Part shown: positions 23,803-33,239 of the stretch, piece by piece
Layout of the letters: every line of letters begins with the position of its first letter
Position numbering within the stretch: the stretch's first letter is position 1
Assembly (NCBI RefSeq): GCF_000010985.1
Contig: NC_013939.1
Span: 372,001-436,000, forward strand
Direction of reading: 5' to 3'
DNA from: Deferribacter desulfuricans SSM1
Lineage (GTDB): Bacteria > Chrysiogenota > Deferribacteres > Deferribacterales > Deferribacteraceae
DNA: 64,000 nucleotides
The notes under the pieces: generated by a model
The model's input: only the letters and a program-made list of their open reading frames with translations
Databases searched by the model: none
Told to the model about the DNA's origin: nothing
Position numbers and translations under genes: made by a program

Positions 23803-25940
23803 AAGAGAAGCAGAAAAAGGTATTAACAGCTTTAATTTTGCTCTTTTTAATAATATTTTTCTCTGTTTCCATATTTACCCATTCTCACAATGATCCATCA
23901 TACAGTAATATTGTTTTTACAGATTTAAAACTTCAGGTAAACAACGGCTTTGGAAAGATTGGAGCCTATGTATCTGATCTGTTGGGGACTGTTTTTGGTG
24001 CTCCAATAATTATTTTTGTTATTGCTCTCATATTTGTTTTTTTAGATATTTTAAAAAACAGAACTATTAATTTTATTTTAATAAGGTTTTTCTCTTTTTT
24101 ATCATTAATGTTATTTCTATCATTCTTGTTTGGAGCTATTTTGACTGATGACCCATACTTTGTTTCTAAGCCTGCTGGCGGAATAATGGGTATTTTTAGT
24201 AGATTTTTGATGGTAAATTTCTTAGGTAAAGTTGGAACTGTTATTTTTACACTGTTTGGGATTGCGATCTCTTTATTTTTTATTTTTAGAGATATTATAG
24301 ACAAAAATTTGAATTTTAATGTGAAAATCTTTTTGCCAAATTTGAAAAGGGATAAAAGCAGAAAAAATAAAGAGAAAAAGGGCTCTAAAACTCGAAAAAG
24401 TAAAGTTAAAGATGAGGTTATTGAGGAAGATTTGGAAATAGAAAATGATAATATTGAAGAAGCTTTAGAAGATAAGCAATTAAATATTTCTGAGCTAAAT
24501 TGTGTTAAGAAGGCCAGTAAAGCAAAATATTATATCCCAATCGATTTACTTGATGATTTTAATGGAAAGGTAATGATGGTTTCTGAAAGTGAGTTAAAGA
24601 AAAATGCTCAAATTTTAGAAGAAAAGCTTAGGGATTTTGGTGTAGAGGGGAAAGTAAAAGAGATTCAGCCTGGGCCTGTTGTGACACTTTATGAATTTGA
24701 GCCAGCTCCAGGTATAAAGATTAGTAAAATTGCTAACCTTGAAAATGACCTAGCTTTGGCTATGAGTGCTATTAGTGTTAGAATTATTGCTCCAATACCT
24801 GGCAAATCTGTAGTGGGTATTGAGCTTCCAAATACGAAAAGGGCAACTGTGTATCTGAAAGAACTATTGTCTTCAGAAGAGTTTGCAAAAAGCAAATCAC
24901 CATTAACAGTTGTTTTGGGTAAAGATATAGCTGGGAAACCTTATATTACAGATCTTACTAAAATGCCTCATCTATTGATTGCCGGGACAACAGGTAGCGG
25001 TAAAAGTGTGGCGATAAATGGGATAATTACTTCTATCCTTTTTAAATCTTCTTATGAAGATGTGAAATTTGTAATGATTGACCCTAAAATGGTAGAGTTA
25101 AGTGTTTATGAGGGGATACCGCATTTGGCAGCGCCAGTTGTTGTTAACCCAAGAAAAGCTGCTAATGTGCTCAAAAATGTGGTGGAAGAGATGGAGCATA
25201 GATATGCCCTTTTAGCTGATAGAAAGGTTAGAAACATTATTTCTTATAATCAGATAATAGAGAAAGAGGGCGGGGAAAAGCTCCCATATTTAGTAGTTGT
25301 GGTTGATGAATTTGCAGATTTGATGATTGTGGCAGGAAAAGATGTTGAAGAGACAATTATCAGAATTGCCCAGATGGCAAGAGCTGTTGGGATACACCTT
25401 GTGTTAGCTACTCAAAGACCTTCTGTGAATGTGATTACAGGTATTATAAAGGCGAATATGCCAGCAAGACTTTCTTTTAGGGTTTCTTCAAAAACAGATT
25501 CAAGAACAATTTTAGATCAAAATGGTGCTGAGGTTTTACTTGGTAAAGGGGATTCTCTTTTTATCCCTCCAGGTAGCAGCGAGCCAATAAGGATTCATGG
25601 ATGTTTTGTAAGTGAGAATGAGATAAATAGGGTGGTTGATTATTTAAAAGGGTTGGCTGAGCCTGTTTACAATATGGAGCTTGTAAAAGATGAAAATGAT
25701 AGAGATGAAACAGTGGATGAAGAAGATTTAGATGAAAAATATTATGAAGCGTTGGAACTTGTAAAAGAGAAAGGGTTTGCTTCTATATCGATGATACAGA
25801 GATATTTGCGTATTGGGTACAATAGAGCTGCAAGGATTGTTGAAATTATGGAAAAACAAGGTATTATAGCACCAAGTGATGGGACATCAAAACCAAGAGA
25901 GGTTTTAATAAAAGATCAGAGAGGTAAAGGTAATGGCTGA
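23793..25940 (+). CDS. ftsK: FtsK/SpoIIIE DNA translocase
   Basis: A 715-residue septal DNA pump. Four or so membrane helices occupy residues 10-170, a charged linker (KRDKSRKNKEKKG…) follows, then the motor: Walker A GTTGSGKSVA near 402-411 and Walker B YLVVVVDEFADLM near 503-515. The C-terminal winged-helix gamma domain (EKGFASISMIQRYLRIGYNRAARIVE) would read KOPS-like sequences and activate XerCD. The linker is short compared with E. coli FtsK, as in SpoIIIE-like proteins. It overlaps uppP upstream and the dehydrogenase-like gene downstream. Confidence 0.95.
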   Translation: MALEEKQKKVLTALILLFLIIFFSVSIFTHSHNDPSYSNIVFTDLKLQVNNGFGKIGAYVSDLLGTVFGAPIIIFVIALIFVFLDILKNRTINFILIRFFSFLSLMLFLSFLFGAILTDDPYFVSKPAGGIMGIFSRFLMVNFLGKVGTVIFTLFGIAISLFFIFRDIIDKNLNFNVKIFLPNLKRDKSRKNKEKKGSKTRKSKVKDEVIEEDLEIENDNIEEALEDKQLNISELNCVKKASKAKYYIPIDLLDDFNGKVMMVSESELKKNAQILEEKLRDFGVEGKVKEIQPGPVVTLYEFEPAPGIKISKIANLENDLALAMSAISVRIIAPIPGKSVVGIELPNTKRATVYLKELLSSEEFAKSKSPLTVVLGKDIAGKPYITDLTKMPHLLIAGTTGSGKSVAINGIITSILFKSSYEDVKFVMIDPKMVELSVYEGIPHLAAPVVVNPRKAANVLKNVVEEMEHRYALLADRKVRNIISYNQIIEKEGGEKLPYLVVVVDEFADLMIVAGKDVEETIIRIAQMARAVGIHLVLATQRPSVNVITGIIKANMPARLSFRVSSKTDSRTILDQNGAEVLLGKGDSLFIPPGSSEPIRIHGCFVSENEINRVVDYLKGLAEPVYNMELVKDENDRDETVDEEDLDEKYYEALELVKEKGFASISMIQRYLRIGYNRAARIVEIMEKQGIIAPSDGTSKPREVLIKDQRGKGNG

Positions 25941-26910
25941 TTTAAAAACATTTTATATGGGGTATGAACTAAAAAATCCAATTATTTTATCAAGTTGTTC
26001 ACTTTCAAAAAATATCGATAATTTATGTCAGGCTGAGGATAGCGGGATTGCAGCAATAGTATTAGCATCTTTGTTTGAAGAAGTGATAAAAAATGAGCTT
26101 GGGGTGGTTTCTGACACATTTCATCCTGAAGCGTATGAATATGGTGTAGATTCTTCTATGCTTTCTTATGGAGCTACAAAATATATAGATTTGGTTAAAG
26201 AGGCAAAGAAACGATTAAATATACCAGTTTTTGCTAGTGTTAACTGTATAGATAGTGAAGTATGGATAGATTTTGCCAGGTCGATAGAAGATGCTGGTGC
26301 TGATGGATTGGAGCTTAATATATCTTATATATCATTTCAAGTAGATGATAATCCTAGAGATATTGAAGATAAATATGTTGAAATTGTAGAGAAGGTTAAA
26401 AATAAATTGAATATACCTATATCTGTAAAATTAGGACCATATTTTACATCTATTCCGAATATGGTAAAAAGGTTGAAAGATGTTGGTGCAGATGCTGTTG
26501 TTTTATTAAATAGATATTATCAGATGAATTATGATTTTATCGAGGATAAATATGTCCCAATAAATTATTTTAGTGGGGATAAAGAGTGCTATAATGTTTT
26601 AAGGTGGGTAGGGATTGTGAGCAGTCAATTGGATATTGATATAGCTGCCACAACAGGTTTTCATACTGCTAAACAGATAGTAGAAGCTTTATATATGGGA
26701 GCATCGTCTGTGCAGTTGGCTACTATTTTTTATAAGAAAGGTTTGGTCTATGCAAAGGAGCTTTTGAAAGAGGTTAATGAAATTTTAGAAAAACAAAACT
26801 GCAGCTCTATAAAGGATATTAAGGGTAAAGCTGTTGACAGTTTTGAAGAGATTAAAGCTTTAGAGCGTGTTCAGTATATGGAATATTTAAATAAAGCATC
26901 AGAAGGGTAA
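25933..26910 (+). CDS. Dihydroorotate dehydrogenase-like protein
   Basis: A 325-residue TIM-barrel flavoprotein of the dihydroorotate dehydrogenase superfamily. The family's opening (FYMGYELKNPIILSSCSLSKNIDNL) and an FMN-phosphate loop (ATTGFHTAKQIVEALYMGASSVQLAT) are clear. In true PyrD class 1 enzymes an NxSCPN motif carries the catalytic base; here the equivalent reads ELNISYISF, without Cys or Pro-Asn. It therefore belongs to the DHOD-like group of unknown substrate often seen in anaerobes and should not be taken as pyrD. Its start overlaps ftsK by 8 bp. Confidence 0.8.
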   Translation: MADLKTFYMGYELKNPIILSSCSLSKNIDNLCQAEDSGIAAIVLASLFEEVIKNELGVVSDTFHPEAYEYGVDSSMLSYGATKYIDLVKEAKKRLNIPVFASVNCIDSEVWIDFARSIEDAGADGLELNISYISFQVDDNPRDIEDKYVEIVEKVKNKLNIPISVKLGPYFTSIPNMVKRLKDVGADAVVLLNRYYQMNYDFIEDKYVPINYFSGDKECYNVLRWVGIVSSQLDIDIAATTGFHTAKQIVEALYMGASSVQLATIFYKKGLVYAKELLKEVNEILEKQNCSSIKDIKGKAVDSFEEIKALERVQYMEYLNKASEG

Positions 26911-26956
26911 AGTTTTTCTTAGAGTTTTATCTTGGAGGTAGCTGTATAGGAGTGAG

Positions 26957-27742
26957 ATGAATTCTTTTTATGATTTATTAAATACTGATTATTTATTGAC
27001 GTTTTTTTTGATTGTAATAAGAGTAAGTGGTATTTTGTTTACTGCACCAGTTTTTGGAAGTGGTGTTGTTGATGTTAGGCTACGTTTATTTTTTTCCATA
27101 ATAGTTTCAATACTTATTATAAATAATGTTTCTATAATATCGTTTCAAAATGTTTCTACCTTACTTTTAATTTTACTAGTGATTAAAGAGTTGCTTATTG
27201 GTATTGCAACCGGTGTGCTTGCAAGATTTATTTTTGCCGGTGTCCAGTTTGGAGGACAATTGATTGGCTTTCAAATGGGGTTTGGTGTTGTAAATATCCT
27301 TGATCCACAAACAAATACTCAAGTTTCTATTATCGCACAGTTTCAAAATATTTTGATGATATTGATCTTTTTGGCAATTGGTGGTCACCTTTTTGTTATT
27401 AAAGCGATAAGCTATTCTTTTACAAATGTTCCTTTGGCAAAGTTTACTTTTAGTAGTGAAGGGTATATTTTTTTAGTTGAAAAATTTGGAAGTATTTTTT
27501 TGACGGCAATAAAAATCATAGCACCGGTTTTTGTTACACTTCTATTACTACATGTTGTAATGGGTATTATGGCTAGGCTTGTGCCGCAGATGAATGTATT
27601 GATTGTGGGATTTCCTGTTCAAATTGCTTTTGGTCTTCTTGTTTTGTTGTTGAGTTTATCTTATTTTTACAAGATATTTGAGAAAATACTTTATCAATAT
27701 TTAGTTAATATAGATCAGCTTTTTAAAATCTTGGGTGGATAA
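26957..27742 (+). CDS. fliR: Flagellar export protein FliR
   Basis: A 261-residue multi-pass export-gate protein. Typical landmarks: LTFFLIVIRVSGILFTAPVFG at the start, then GFQMGFGVVNILDPQTNTQVSIIAQFQ in the middle and VMGIMARLVPQMNVLIVGFPVQI near 190-212. AGGAGTGAG lies just before the ATG. It is the first gene of the long flagellar cluster; its stop overlaps the flhB start. FliP and FliQ are not in the window. Confidence 0.95.
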   Translation: MNSFYDLLNTDYLLTFFLIVIRVSGILFTAPVFGSGVVDVRLRLFFSIIVSILIINNVSIISFQNVSTLLLILLVIKELLIGIATGVLARFIFAGVQFGGQLIGFQMGFGVVNILDPQTNTQVSIIAQFQNILMILIFLAIGGHLFVIKAISYSFTNVPLAKFTFSSEGYIFLVEKFGSIFLTAIKIIAPVFVTLLLLHVVMGIMARLVPQMNVLIVGFPVQIAFGLLVLLLSLSYFYKIFEKILYQYLVNIDQLFKILGG

Positions 27743-28821
27743 TGCCAGAAAAAAATGATGCCGAAAGAACGGAAGAGGCTACGCCGAGACGAAGGCAAAA
27801 AGCTAGGGAAGAAGGGAACGTCCCTAAAAGTAGGGAGCTATCTACTGCTATTATCTTTTTAATTAGTGTGATTTTTCTGTATTTTTACACGCCAATATTG
27901 ATAGATAACTTTTCTAAATTAATTAGTCATACTCTTTCAAAGGTAGGGTATACTCTAAGTAAAAGCGCTACAGTTGAGCTATTTAATTTCGTTTTTCAAT
28001 TTTATTTAAAAGTGTTATTTCCACTATTTGCTCTGTTGGTTGTGGCTGGGTTATTGGTAAATGTTGCCCAATTTGGGTTTTTGATATCTCCAAAGGCACT
28101 GGAGCCTAAATGGGATAGATTAAACCCTATAAATGGCTTACAAAACTTATTTTCAAAAAGAAGTCTTGTGGAGCTTATAAAATCTATTTTTAAGATATTT
28201 GTAGTGGGATTTGTGGCTTATATTATTGTGAGAGGCAAAATAGGAGTTATTTTAAATCTTGCTGATGCCGACCCTTTTTCAAGTATGGTATTTTTTGGTA
28301 AACTTGTTTTTGAGCTCTGTTTTAAAATTGGGCTTTTGATTTTGTTGATGTCCATATTAGACTTTTTCTATCAAAAATGGCAGTATGAACAAGATCTTAA
28401 GATGACAAAGCAAGAGGTAAAAGAGGAGTTTAAGCAGATGGAGGGGGATCCCCTGATTAGGCAACGAATTAGAAGTATGCAAAGGGAGATGGCTCGAAAA
28501 CGTATGATGGAAGAAGTACCCAAAGCAGATGTGGTTATTACCAACCCTACTCATTATGCTGTTGCCATAAAATACGACATAAACAAAGATAGGGCACCTG
28601 TAGTTGTTGCTAAAGGGCAGAGATTGATGGCACAGAAAATAAAAGAGATAGCAAAAGAAAATGGTGTATTTATCCATGAAGACCCTCCACTTGCTAGAAC
28701 CTTGTATTCACAAGTGGAAATAGGGGATGAAATACCTGAAAATCTTTATAAAGCTATTGCTGAAATATTGGCTATTGTGTATAAAATGAAGAATAAAAGA
28801 GTTGAGGATGTTGCACAATAA
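27742..28821 (+). CDS. flhB: Flagellar export switch protein FlhB
   Basis: A 359-residue export protein. N-terminal DAERTEEATPRRRQKAREEGNVPKSREL is a family signature. Four membrane helices follow. The cytoplasmic domain has the self-cleaving motif N-P-T-H in VVITNPTHYAVAIKY near residues 270-273, which switches export from hook to filament. It begins at the last base of fliR. A REP-like element lies between it and flhA. Confidence 0.96.
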   Translation: MPEKNDAERTEEATPRRRQKAREEGNVPKSRELSTAIIFLISVIFLYFYTPILIDNFSKLISHTLSKVGYTLSKSATVELFNFVFQFYLKVLFPLFALLVVAGLLVNVAQFGFLISPKALEPKWDRLNPINGLQNLFSKRSLVELIKSIFKIFVVGFVAYIIVRGKIGVILNLADADPFSSMVFFGKLVFELCFKIGLLILLMSILDFFYQKWQYEQDLKMTKQEVKEEFKQMEGDPLIRQRIRSMQREMARKRMMEEVPKADVVITNPTHYAVAIKYDINKDRAPVVVAKGQRLMAQKIKEIAKENGVFIHEDPPLARTLYSQVEIGDEIPENLYKAIAEILAIVYKMKNKRVEDVAQ

Positions 28822-28833
28822 AAAAATAATATT

Positions 28834-28912
28834 TTGAGATTGCTTCACAAACGCTCGCAATGACGGAATAATGTTGTCATTGCGACCCCGCCATTTAGTG
28901 GGAGATGTTGAG
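28834..28912. repeat. REP-like element, copy 5 (right arm replaced)
   Basis: The left arm TTGAGATTGCTTCAC…GCTCGCAATGAC and centre GTCATTGCGA match the elements near pstC. The right arm instead reads CCCCGCCATTTAGTGGGAG. It lies inside the flagellar operon between flhB and flhA and must be transcribed through. Confidence 0.75.
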
Positions 28913-28945
28913 TTTAAAGTTTATAAATAAAGAGGTTTGTTAATT

Positions 28946-31030
28946 GTGGCTCAAAGTAATGTGATGAAATATTTAAAACAGACAGAGATTTTAGTTGCAA
29001 TAGCAATTGTTGGTATTTTGATTGTGATGATTTTGCCTATGCCATCCTTGCTTTTGGATATCTTGCTGACTATGAGTATTACGTTTGCTGTGATTATACT
29101 GCTTGTATCAGTTTATATAAAAGACCCTTTGGAGTTTTCTACATTTCCAACTGTGTTACTAATTGCCACACTTTTCAGGTTATCTTTAAATGTGGCTACT
29201 ACAAGAAGGATTTTACTGCATGGCGCAGAAGGTGAAGATGCTGCTGGTGCTGTAATTAAGGCATTTGGCCAATTTGTGGTTGGTGGTAATTACGTTGTTG
29301 GTATTATAATATTTCTCGTTCTTGTTATTATTAATTTCGTTGTTATTACCAAAGGTTCTGGAAGAGTTGCAGAGGTAGCAGCAAGATTTACGTTAGATGC
29401 GATGCCTGGTAAGCAGATGAGTATTGATGCTGATTTAAATGCAGGCTTGATTGATGAGCAAACTGCAAGAAAAAGAAGGGAAGAGATTCAGAAACAGGCT
29501 GACTTTTATGGTGCTATGGATGGTGCCAGTAAATTCGTAAGAGGTGATGCTGTTGCAGGATTAATTATTACAGCAATCAATATTATTGGTGGTTTGATTA
29601 TAGGTGTTGCTCAACACGGATTATCGGTTTCAGAAGCTGCTAAAATTTTTACTATTTTAACTGTTGGTGATGGCCTTGTGAGTCAAATTCCTGCTCTAAT
29701 TGTTTCAACTGCTGCAGGTATTGTGGTTACAAGGACTGGTGATGAAGAGGATTTGGGAAGTCAACTTGTTTATCAACTGTTCAAAAGCTCAAAAATAATG
29801 TTTGTAGCTGGTGGTATACTTTTCTTTTTTGCACTTGTGCCTGGTATGCCAAAGGTTTCTTTTATCTTTCTTTCATTGTTGATGATTGGTGTTGGCTATT
29901 TGATGAGAAATGCGAAAGAAAAGGTAGAAAAAGAGGATATTGAAACTGAAGAAGAATCTGAAGAGGAAACTCCTGAAGAGGAGATGGTTAAAGACCTTTT
30001 GGATATTGATTTAATGGAGTTAGAAATAGGGTTTAATCTCATCCCATTAGTGGATACCAACAGAGGTGGTACATTATTAAACAGAATAAAATCATTAAGA
30101 AGACAGATAGCTTTAGAGATGGGGTTTATAGTTCCTCCTATTAGAATTAGGGATAATTTACAGATAGATCCAAATAGCTATGTGGTTTTTATTAAAGGGG
30201 TAAAGGTTGCCACTGGTTCAGTTTATCCAGATAAATACTTGGTAATGAATCCTGATGGAGATTTGGACTCTATAGATGGGATCCCCACTAAAGAGCCAGC
30301 TTTTGGTTTAGACGCAAAGTGGGTGGATGAAATAGAGAAAGAGAAAGCAGAAATCGAAGGGATGACGGTGGTTGATCCTTCCACTGTTATTTCTACACAC
30401 TTAACAGAGATTATTAAAACATATGCTTATGAATTACTTGGTAGACAGGAGACCCAAGAACTTATTGATAGACTTAAAGAAAAATATCCAAAGCTTGTAG
30501 AAGATTTAATTCCAAACATACTTGATATAGGGATTGTTCAAAGAGTTTTACAAAATTTGTTAAAAGAACGTGTTTCTATTAGAAACTTACCAACAATTTT
30601 AGAGACATTGGCTGCCTATGGTACACAAAGTAAGGATATCGAATATCTTACGGAAAAGGTTAGAGTAGCTTTAAAAAGGCAGATTACAGAAAGTTTGCTT
30701 GCTGCTGACAACCGTCTTTATGTTTTTACGTTAGCTCCCCAGATTGAGCAGATGATAGCTAAAAATATACAGCAGGGGGATGATGGTAGAGAAGTGGTGA
30801 TGGAGCCAACAACAGCTCAAAAGCTTTTACAAAAACTAATAGATAAGACTAAAGAGATTACGGAAAATGGTTTAAATTCAGTTCTTGTTATTTCACCACC
30901 TATTCGGTACCCATTTAGACGATTTGTAGAAAAATTTGTTCCAAATCTTTATGTGATTTCGCATAATGAAATTGCTGAAAATGTTCAGATAGAATCTTTA
31001 GGAACTGTGGAGATAACAGATGAAAATTAA
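28946..31030 (+). CDS. flhA: Flagellar export protein FlhA
   Basis: A protein of about 694 residues, the nonameric ring of the flagellar export apparatus. Eight membrane helices fill residues 10-330, including the conserved cytoplasmic loop with RVAEVAARFTLDAMPGKQMSIDADLNAGLI. A large cytoplasmic domain with VDPSTVISTHLTEIIK and PTILETLAAY follows. I chose GTG at 28946, with AGAGG about 10 nt upstream; TTG 28937 is too close to that sequence, and ATG 28964 is an alternative. Overlaps flhF by 11 bp. Confidence 0.95.
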   Translation: MAQSNVMKYLKQTEILVAIAIVGILIVMILPMPSLLLDILLTMSITFAVIILLVSVYIKDPLEFSTFPTVLLIATLFRLSLNVATTRRILLHGAEGEDAAGAVIKAFGQFVVGGNYVVGIIIFLVLVIINFVVITKGSGRVAEVAARFTLDAMPGKQMSIDADLNAGLIDEQTARKRREEIQKQADFYGAMDGASKFVRGDAVAGLIITAINIIGGLIIGVAQHGLSVSEAAKIFTILTVGDGLVSQIPALIVSTAAGIVVTRTGDEEDLGSQLVYQLFKSSKIMFVAGGILFFFALVPGMPKVSFIFLSLLMIGVGYLMRNAKEKVEKEDIETEEESEEETPEEEMVKDLLDIDLMELEIGFNLIPLVDTNRGGTLLNRIKSLRRQIALEMGFIVPPIRIRDNLQIDPNSYVVFIKGVKVATGSVYPDKYLVMNPDGDLDSIDGIPTKEPAFGLDAKWVDEIEKEKAEIEGMTVVDPSTVISTHLTEIIKTYAYELLGRQETQELIDRLKEKYPKLVEDLIPNILDIGIVQRVLQNLLKERVSIRNLPTILETLAAYGTQSKDIEYLTEKVRVALKRQITESLLAADNRLYVFTLAPQIEQMIAKNIQQGDDGREVVMEPTTAQKLLQKLIDKTKEITENGLNSVLVISPPIRYPFRRFVEKFVPNLYVISHNEIAENVQIESLGTVEITDEN

Positions 31031-32180
31031 AAAGTATGAAGTCTATGATATGAGAGAAGCTATCGAATTGATAAAAAAGGATCTTGGCCCTGATGCCGTT
31101 ATTTTATCTACGAAAAAGATTGTAAAAAATAACAGCTTTGGACTATTTTCAAGACCCATATTAGAAGTTACTGCTGCAATAGATTACGAGCCACCAAAGA
31201 AAAAAAAGAAAGAATATGAAGAAAATATAAGTAAAGTTGAAAAGGATGATTTTAATTTGGAGGAGATTGCTAGTAAACTTGGTCTTGAAAAACTCGAAAT
31301 AGTTTTAAAAGAGATTAGTGATATTAAAAAGCAGCTCAGTGAGTTAAAAAACAAATCAAAGGATGATATCCAGACAGCTGATTTGCCAGAAAATATGGTT
31401 CCCTATTTTAATGTTTTGGTAAAAAATGGGGTTGACGATTTAATAGCTTATAAATTCTTAAAGAAGGTAGAAAAGAGAGTATCCACTGATTTTAATAGAG
31501 CTCAGCTTAATAAGTTGTTAGTTCAATTATTAAGTGAGCTTATTCCTATTGAAAAAGATTATTTTTCTTCATTAAAGCAGAAAGTGGTGGCTATGATTGG
31601 CCCAACAGGTGTTGGAAAAACAACAACGATAGCTAAAATTGCTGCAACTCTTAGTTTAAAGTTACAAAAAAAGGTTGCTTTGATTACCATAGATACATTT
31701 AGAATTGGAGCAGTAGAACAGCTTAGAACTTATGCAGATATTGTGGATATTCCTTTGAAAGTGGCTTCTAATCCAGAAGAGTTAAAGTCGCAGATTGCAG
31801 AGCTTTCTGGTTTTGATTATATCTTTTTGGATTCTATGGGTAGGAGTCAGTTTGATGATAGCCAGATTAGAGAGCTTGCAAAGTATATGGAGGTAAGCCC
31901 TGTTATAACTCCTGTATTGGTATTATCTATGAGTTCAAATCATGCAGAGCTTTATGATACTTTTGATAGATATAGATTGTTGAAACCGGAATATCTAATT
32001 TTTACAAAATTAGATGAAACGAGGAGATTTGGACCTTTATTAAATTTACCTGTGTTAAAGAAAATCCCATTGCTTTTACTTTCTACAGGTCAGAATGTTC
32101 CTGAAGATATAGAAATACCAGATGGCAAAAAGATTGCTATAAGATTGTTAAGTGACATACAAAAACTTTGGAGAGAGTAG
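31020..32180 (+). CDS. flhF: Flagellar SRP-like GTPase FlhF
   Basis: A 386-residue SRP-type GTPase that fixes the position of polar flagella. The N-terminus (KIKKYEVYDMREAIELIKKDLGPDAVILSTKK) is the FlhF B domain. The G domain has GPTGVGKTTTIAKIA (P-loop), DTFRIGAVEQLRTYADI, DSMGRSQFD in place of the usual DTAGRS, and TKLDETRRFGPLLN. The altered switch motif (T to S, A to M) may slow or change GTP hydrolysis. It overlaps flhA and flhG, which usually act as a pair controlling flagellar place and number. Confidence 0.94.
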   Translation: MKIKKYEVYDMREAIELIKKDLGPDAVILSTKKIVKNNSFGLFSRPILEVTAAIDYEPPKKKKKEYEENISKVEKDDFNLEEIASKLGLEKLEIVLKEISDIKKQLSELKNKSKDDIQTADLPENMVPYFNVLVKNGVDDLIAYKFLKKVEKRVSTDFNRAQLNKLLVQLLSELIPIEKDYFSSLKQKVVAMIGPTGVGKTTTIAKIAATLSLKLQKKVALITIDTFRIGAVEQLRTYADIVDIPLKVASNPEELKSQIAELSGFDYIFLDSMGRSQFDDSQIRELAKYMEVSPVITPVLVLSMSSNHAELYDTFDRYRLLKPEYLIFTKLDETRRFGPLLNLPVLKKIPLLLLSTGQNVPEDIEIPDGKKIAIRLLSDIQKLWRE

Positions 32181-33019
32181 TGGGAGATCAGGCAAGCATT
32201 TTGAGAAAAATGGCTTGGTTAAAAGATAGAAAAGCAAAATATATCTCTATTGCTAGCGGTAAAGGTGGGGTTGGTAAAACGAATTTCTCGGTAAATCTTG
32301 CCTACATGCTCTCAAAATTTGGGAAAAAAGTTCTTTTATTTGATGCTGACTTAGGCCTTGCAAATGTTGATATTATTTTAAATATTGCTCCATTAAGAAC
32401 TATCAAAGATTATCTAAATGGTGATGCAAAGGTTGATGATGTAGTGATTCCAAATGTAAAAGGTTTTGATGTTTTCCCTGCTTCAAGTGGATTTATGGAG
32501 TTGTCAAGTTTGAGTAGTGATGATTTTGATAAGATAGTAGATATGTTTTTATCTTTGGATAAAATTTATGATTATATTATTTTTGATACTGCTGCAGGTA
32601 TTGCAGAGAATGTTTTGAGATTTATCACTTTTTCAGATATTTTTGTTGTTATTACATTGGCAGAACCAACAGCCATTACTGATGCATACGCTTTGATAAA
32701 GGTTGTTAATATGAAAATAGGGGATTTAAACCCCTATGTTGTGGTAAATATGGTTAACAGTGAAAAGCAGGGAAATTTTGTTTTTGACAATTTGTCAAAG
32801 GTAGTAAAAAACTTTTTGAAAAAGGAGATTAGATACCTTGGTAGTATAAAGCGCGATAAAAATCTTATAAAAGCAGTTGCAAATCAAAAAATTGCTGCGG
32901 AGGTTTTTCCAGATAGTGATTTTGCTTTGGGAGTTAAGAATATAGCAAACAAATTGTTAAGTATTGATGAAAAAAATAGAAATATCAGTATTGAGAAGTT
33001 TCTTTATATGAGAGGTTGA
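32180..33019 (+). CDS. flhG: FlhG/MinD-like ATPase (flagellar number regulator)
   Basis: A 279-residue ParA/MinD-family ATPase. The deviant Walker A is SGKGGVGKTNFSVNLA, with LFDADLGLANVDIIL and IIFDTAAGI following. N-terminal residues before it (DQASILRKMAWLKDRK) resemble the FlhF-activating DQAxxLR peptide of FlhG, which supports FlhG rather than MinD. I chose GTG at 32180, with GGAG 6 nt upstream; TTG at 32168 is an alternative. It overlaps the flhF stop. It limits flagellar number together with FlhF. Confidence 0.92.
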   Translation: MGDQASILRKMAWLKDRKAKYISIASGKGGVGKTNFSVNLAYMLSKFGKKVLLFDADLGLANVDIILNIAPLRTIKDYLNGDAKVDDVVIPNVKGFDVFPASSGFMELSSLSSDDFDKIVDMFLSLDKIYDYIIFDTAAGIAENVLRFITFSDIFVVITLAEPTAITDAYALIKVVNMKIGDLNPYVVVNMVNSEKQGNFVFDNLSKVVKNFLKKEIRYLGSIKRDKNLIKAVANQKIAAEVFPDSDFALGVKNIANKLLSIDEKNRNISIEKFLYMRG

Positions 33020-33020
33020 T

Positions 33021-33239
33021 ATGAAGGGGATATACGGGTATGTGGCGCTTTTAATTGCTTCTTTGTCATTTATGATATCATTTGGATATAAGGTTTTTCA
33101 TTTAGATTATATTGATATTGAAAATTTCTTTAGCCTGTTTTTAAGAGATTTGATGGTTTTTTTTGTTGTATATTTTATTGCAAAGTATTTTTTTAAAAAC
33201 ATCGAAATGATATTTAATAACTATAGAAAGATATTATGA
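33021..33239 (+). CDS. Small two-helix membrane protein between flhG and fliA
   Basis: A 72-residue hypothetical with two hydrophobic segments (YVALLIASLSFMISFGY and FLRDLMVFFVVYFIAKYFF) and a short basic end. It starts 1 bp after the flhG stop and overlaps fliA by 4 bp, so it is part of the operon and surely translated. No family recognised. Small membrane proteins at this position are seen in several flagellar operons, but I cannot name this one. Confidence 0.7.
   Translation: MKGIYGYVALLIASLSFMISFGYKVFHLDYIDIENFFSLFLRDLMVFFVVYFIAKYFFKNIEMIFNNYRKIL

Noticed and set aside
23966-24304. 112-codon minus-strand frame inside ftsK
   Set aside because: Antisense to a clear ftsK coding region, low-complexity, no ribosome-binding site, no recognisable domain.
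25933-26910. Naming the gene pyrD
   Set aside because: The NxSCPN catalytic motif of dihydroorotate dehydrogenase is replaced by NISYIS; it belongs to the DHOD-like group of unknown substrate.
28905-28945. Sigma28-type promoter (TAAAGTTT) before flhA
   Set aside because: TAAAGTTT is present but no GCCGATAA-like -10 follows at 11 bp; the same applies near 26907. Chance in AT-rich DNA.
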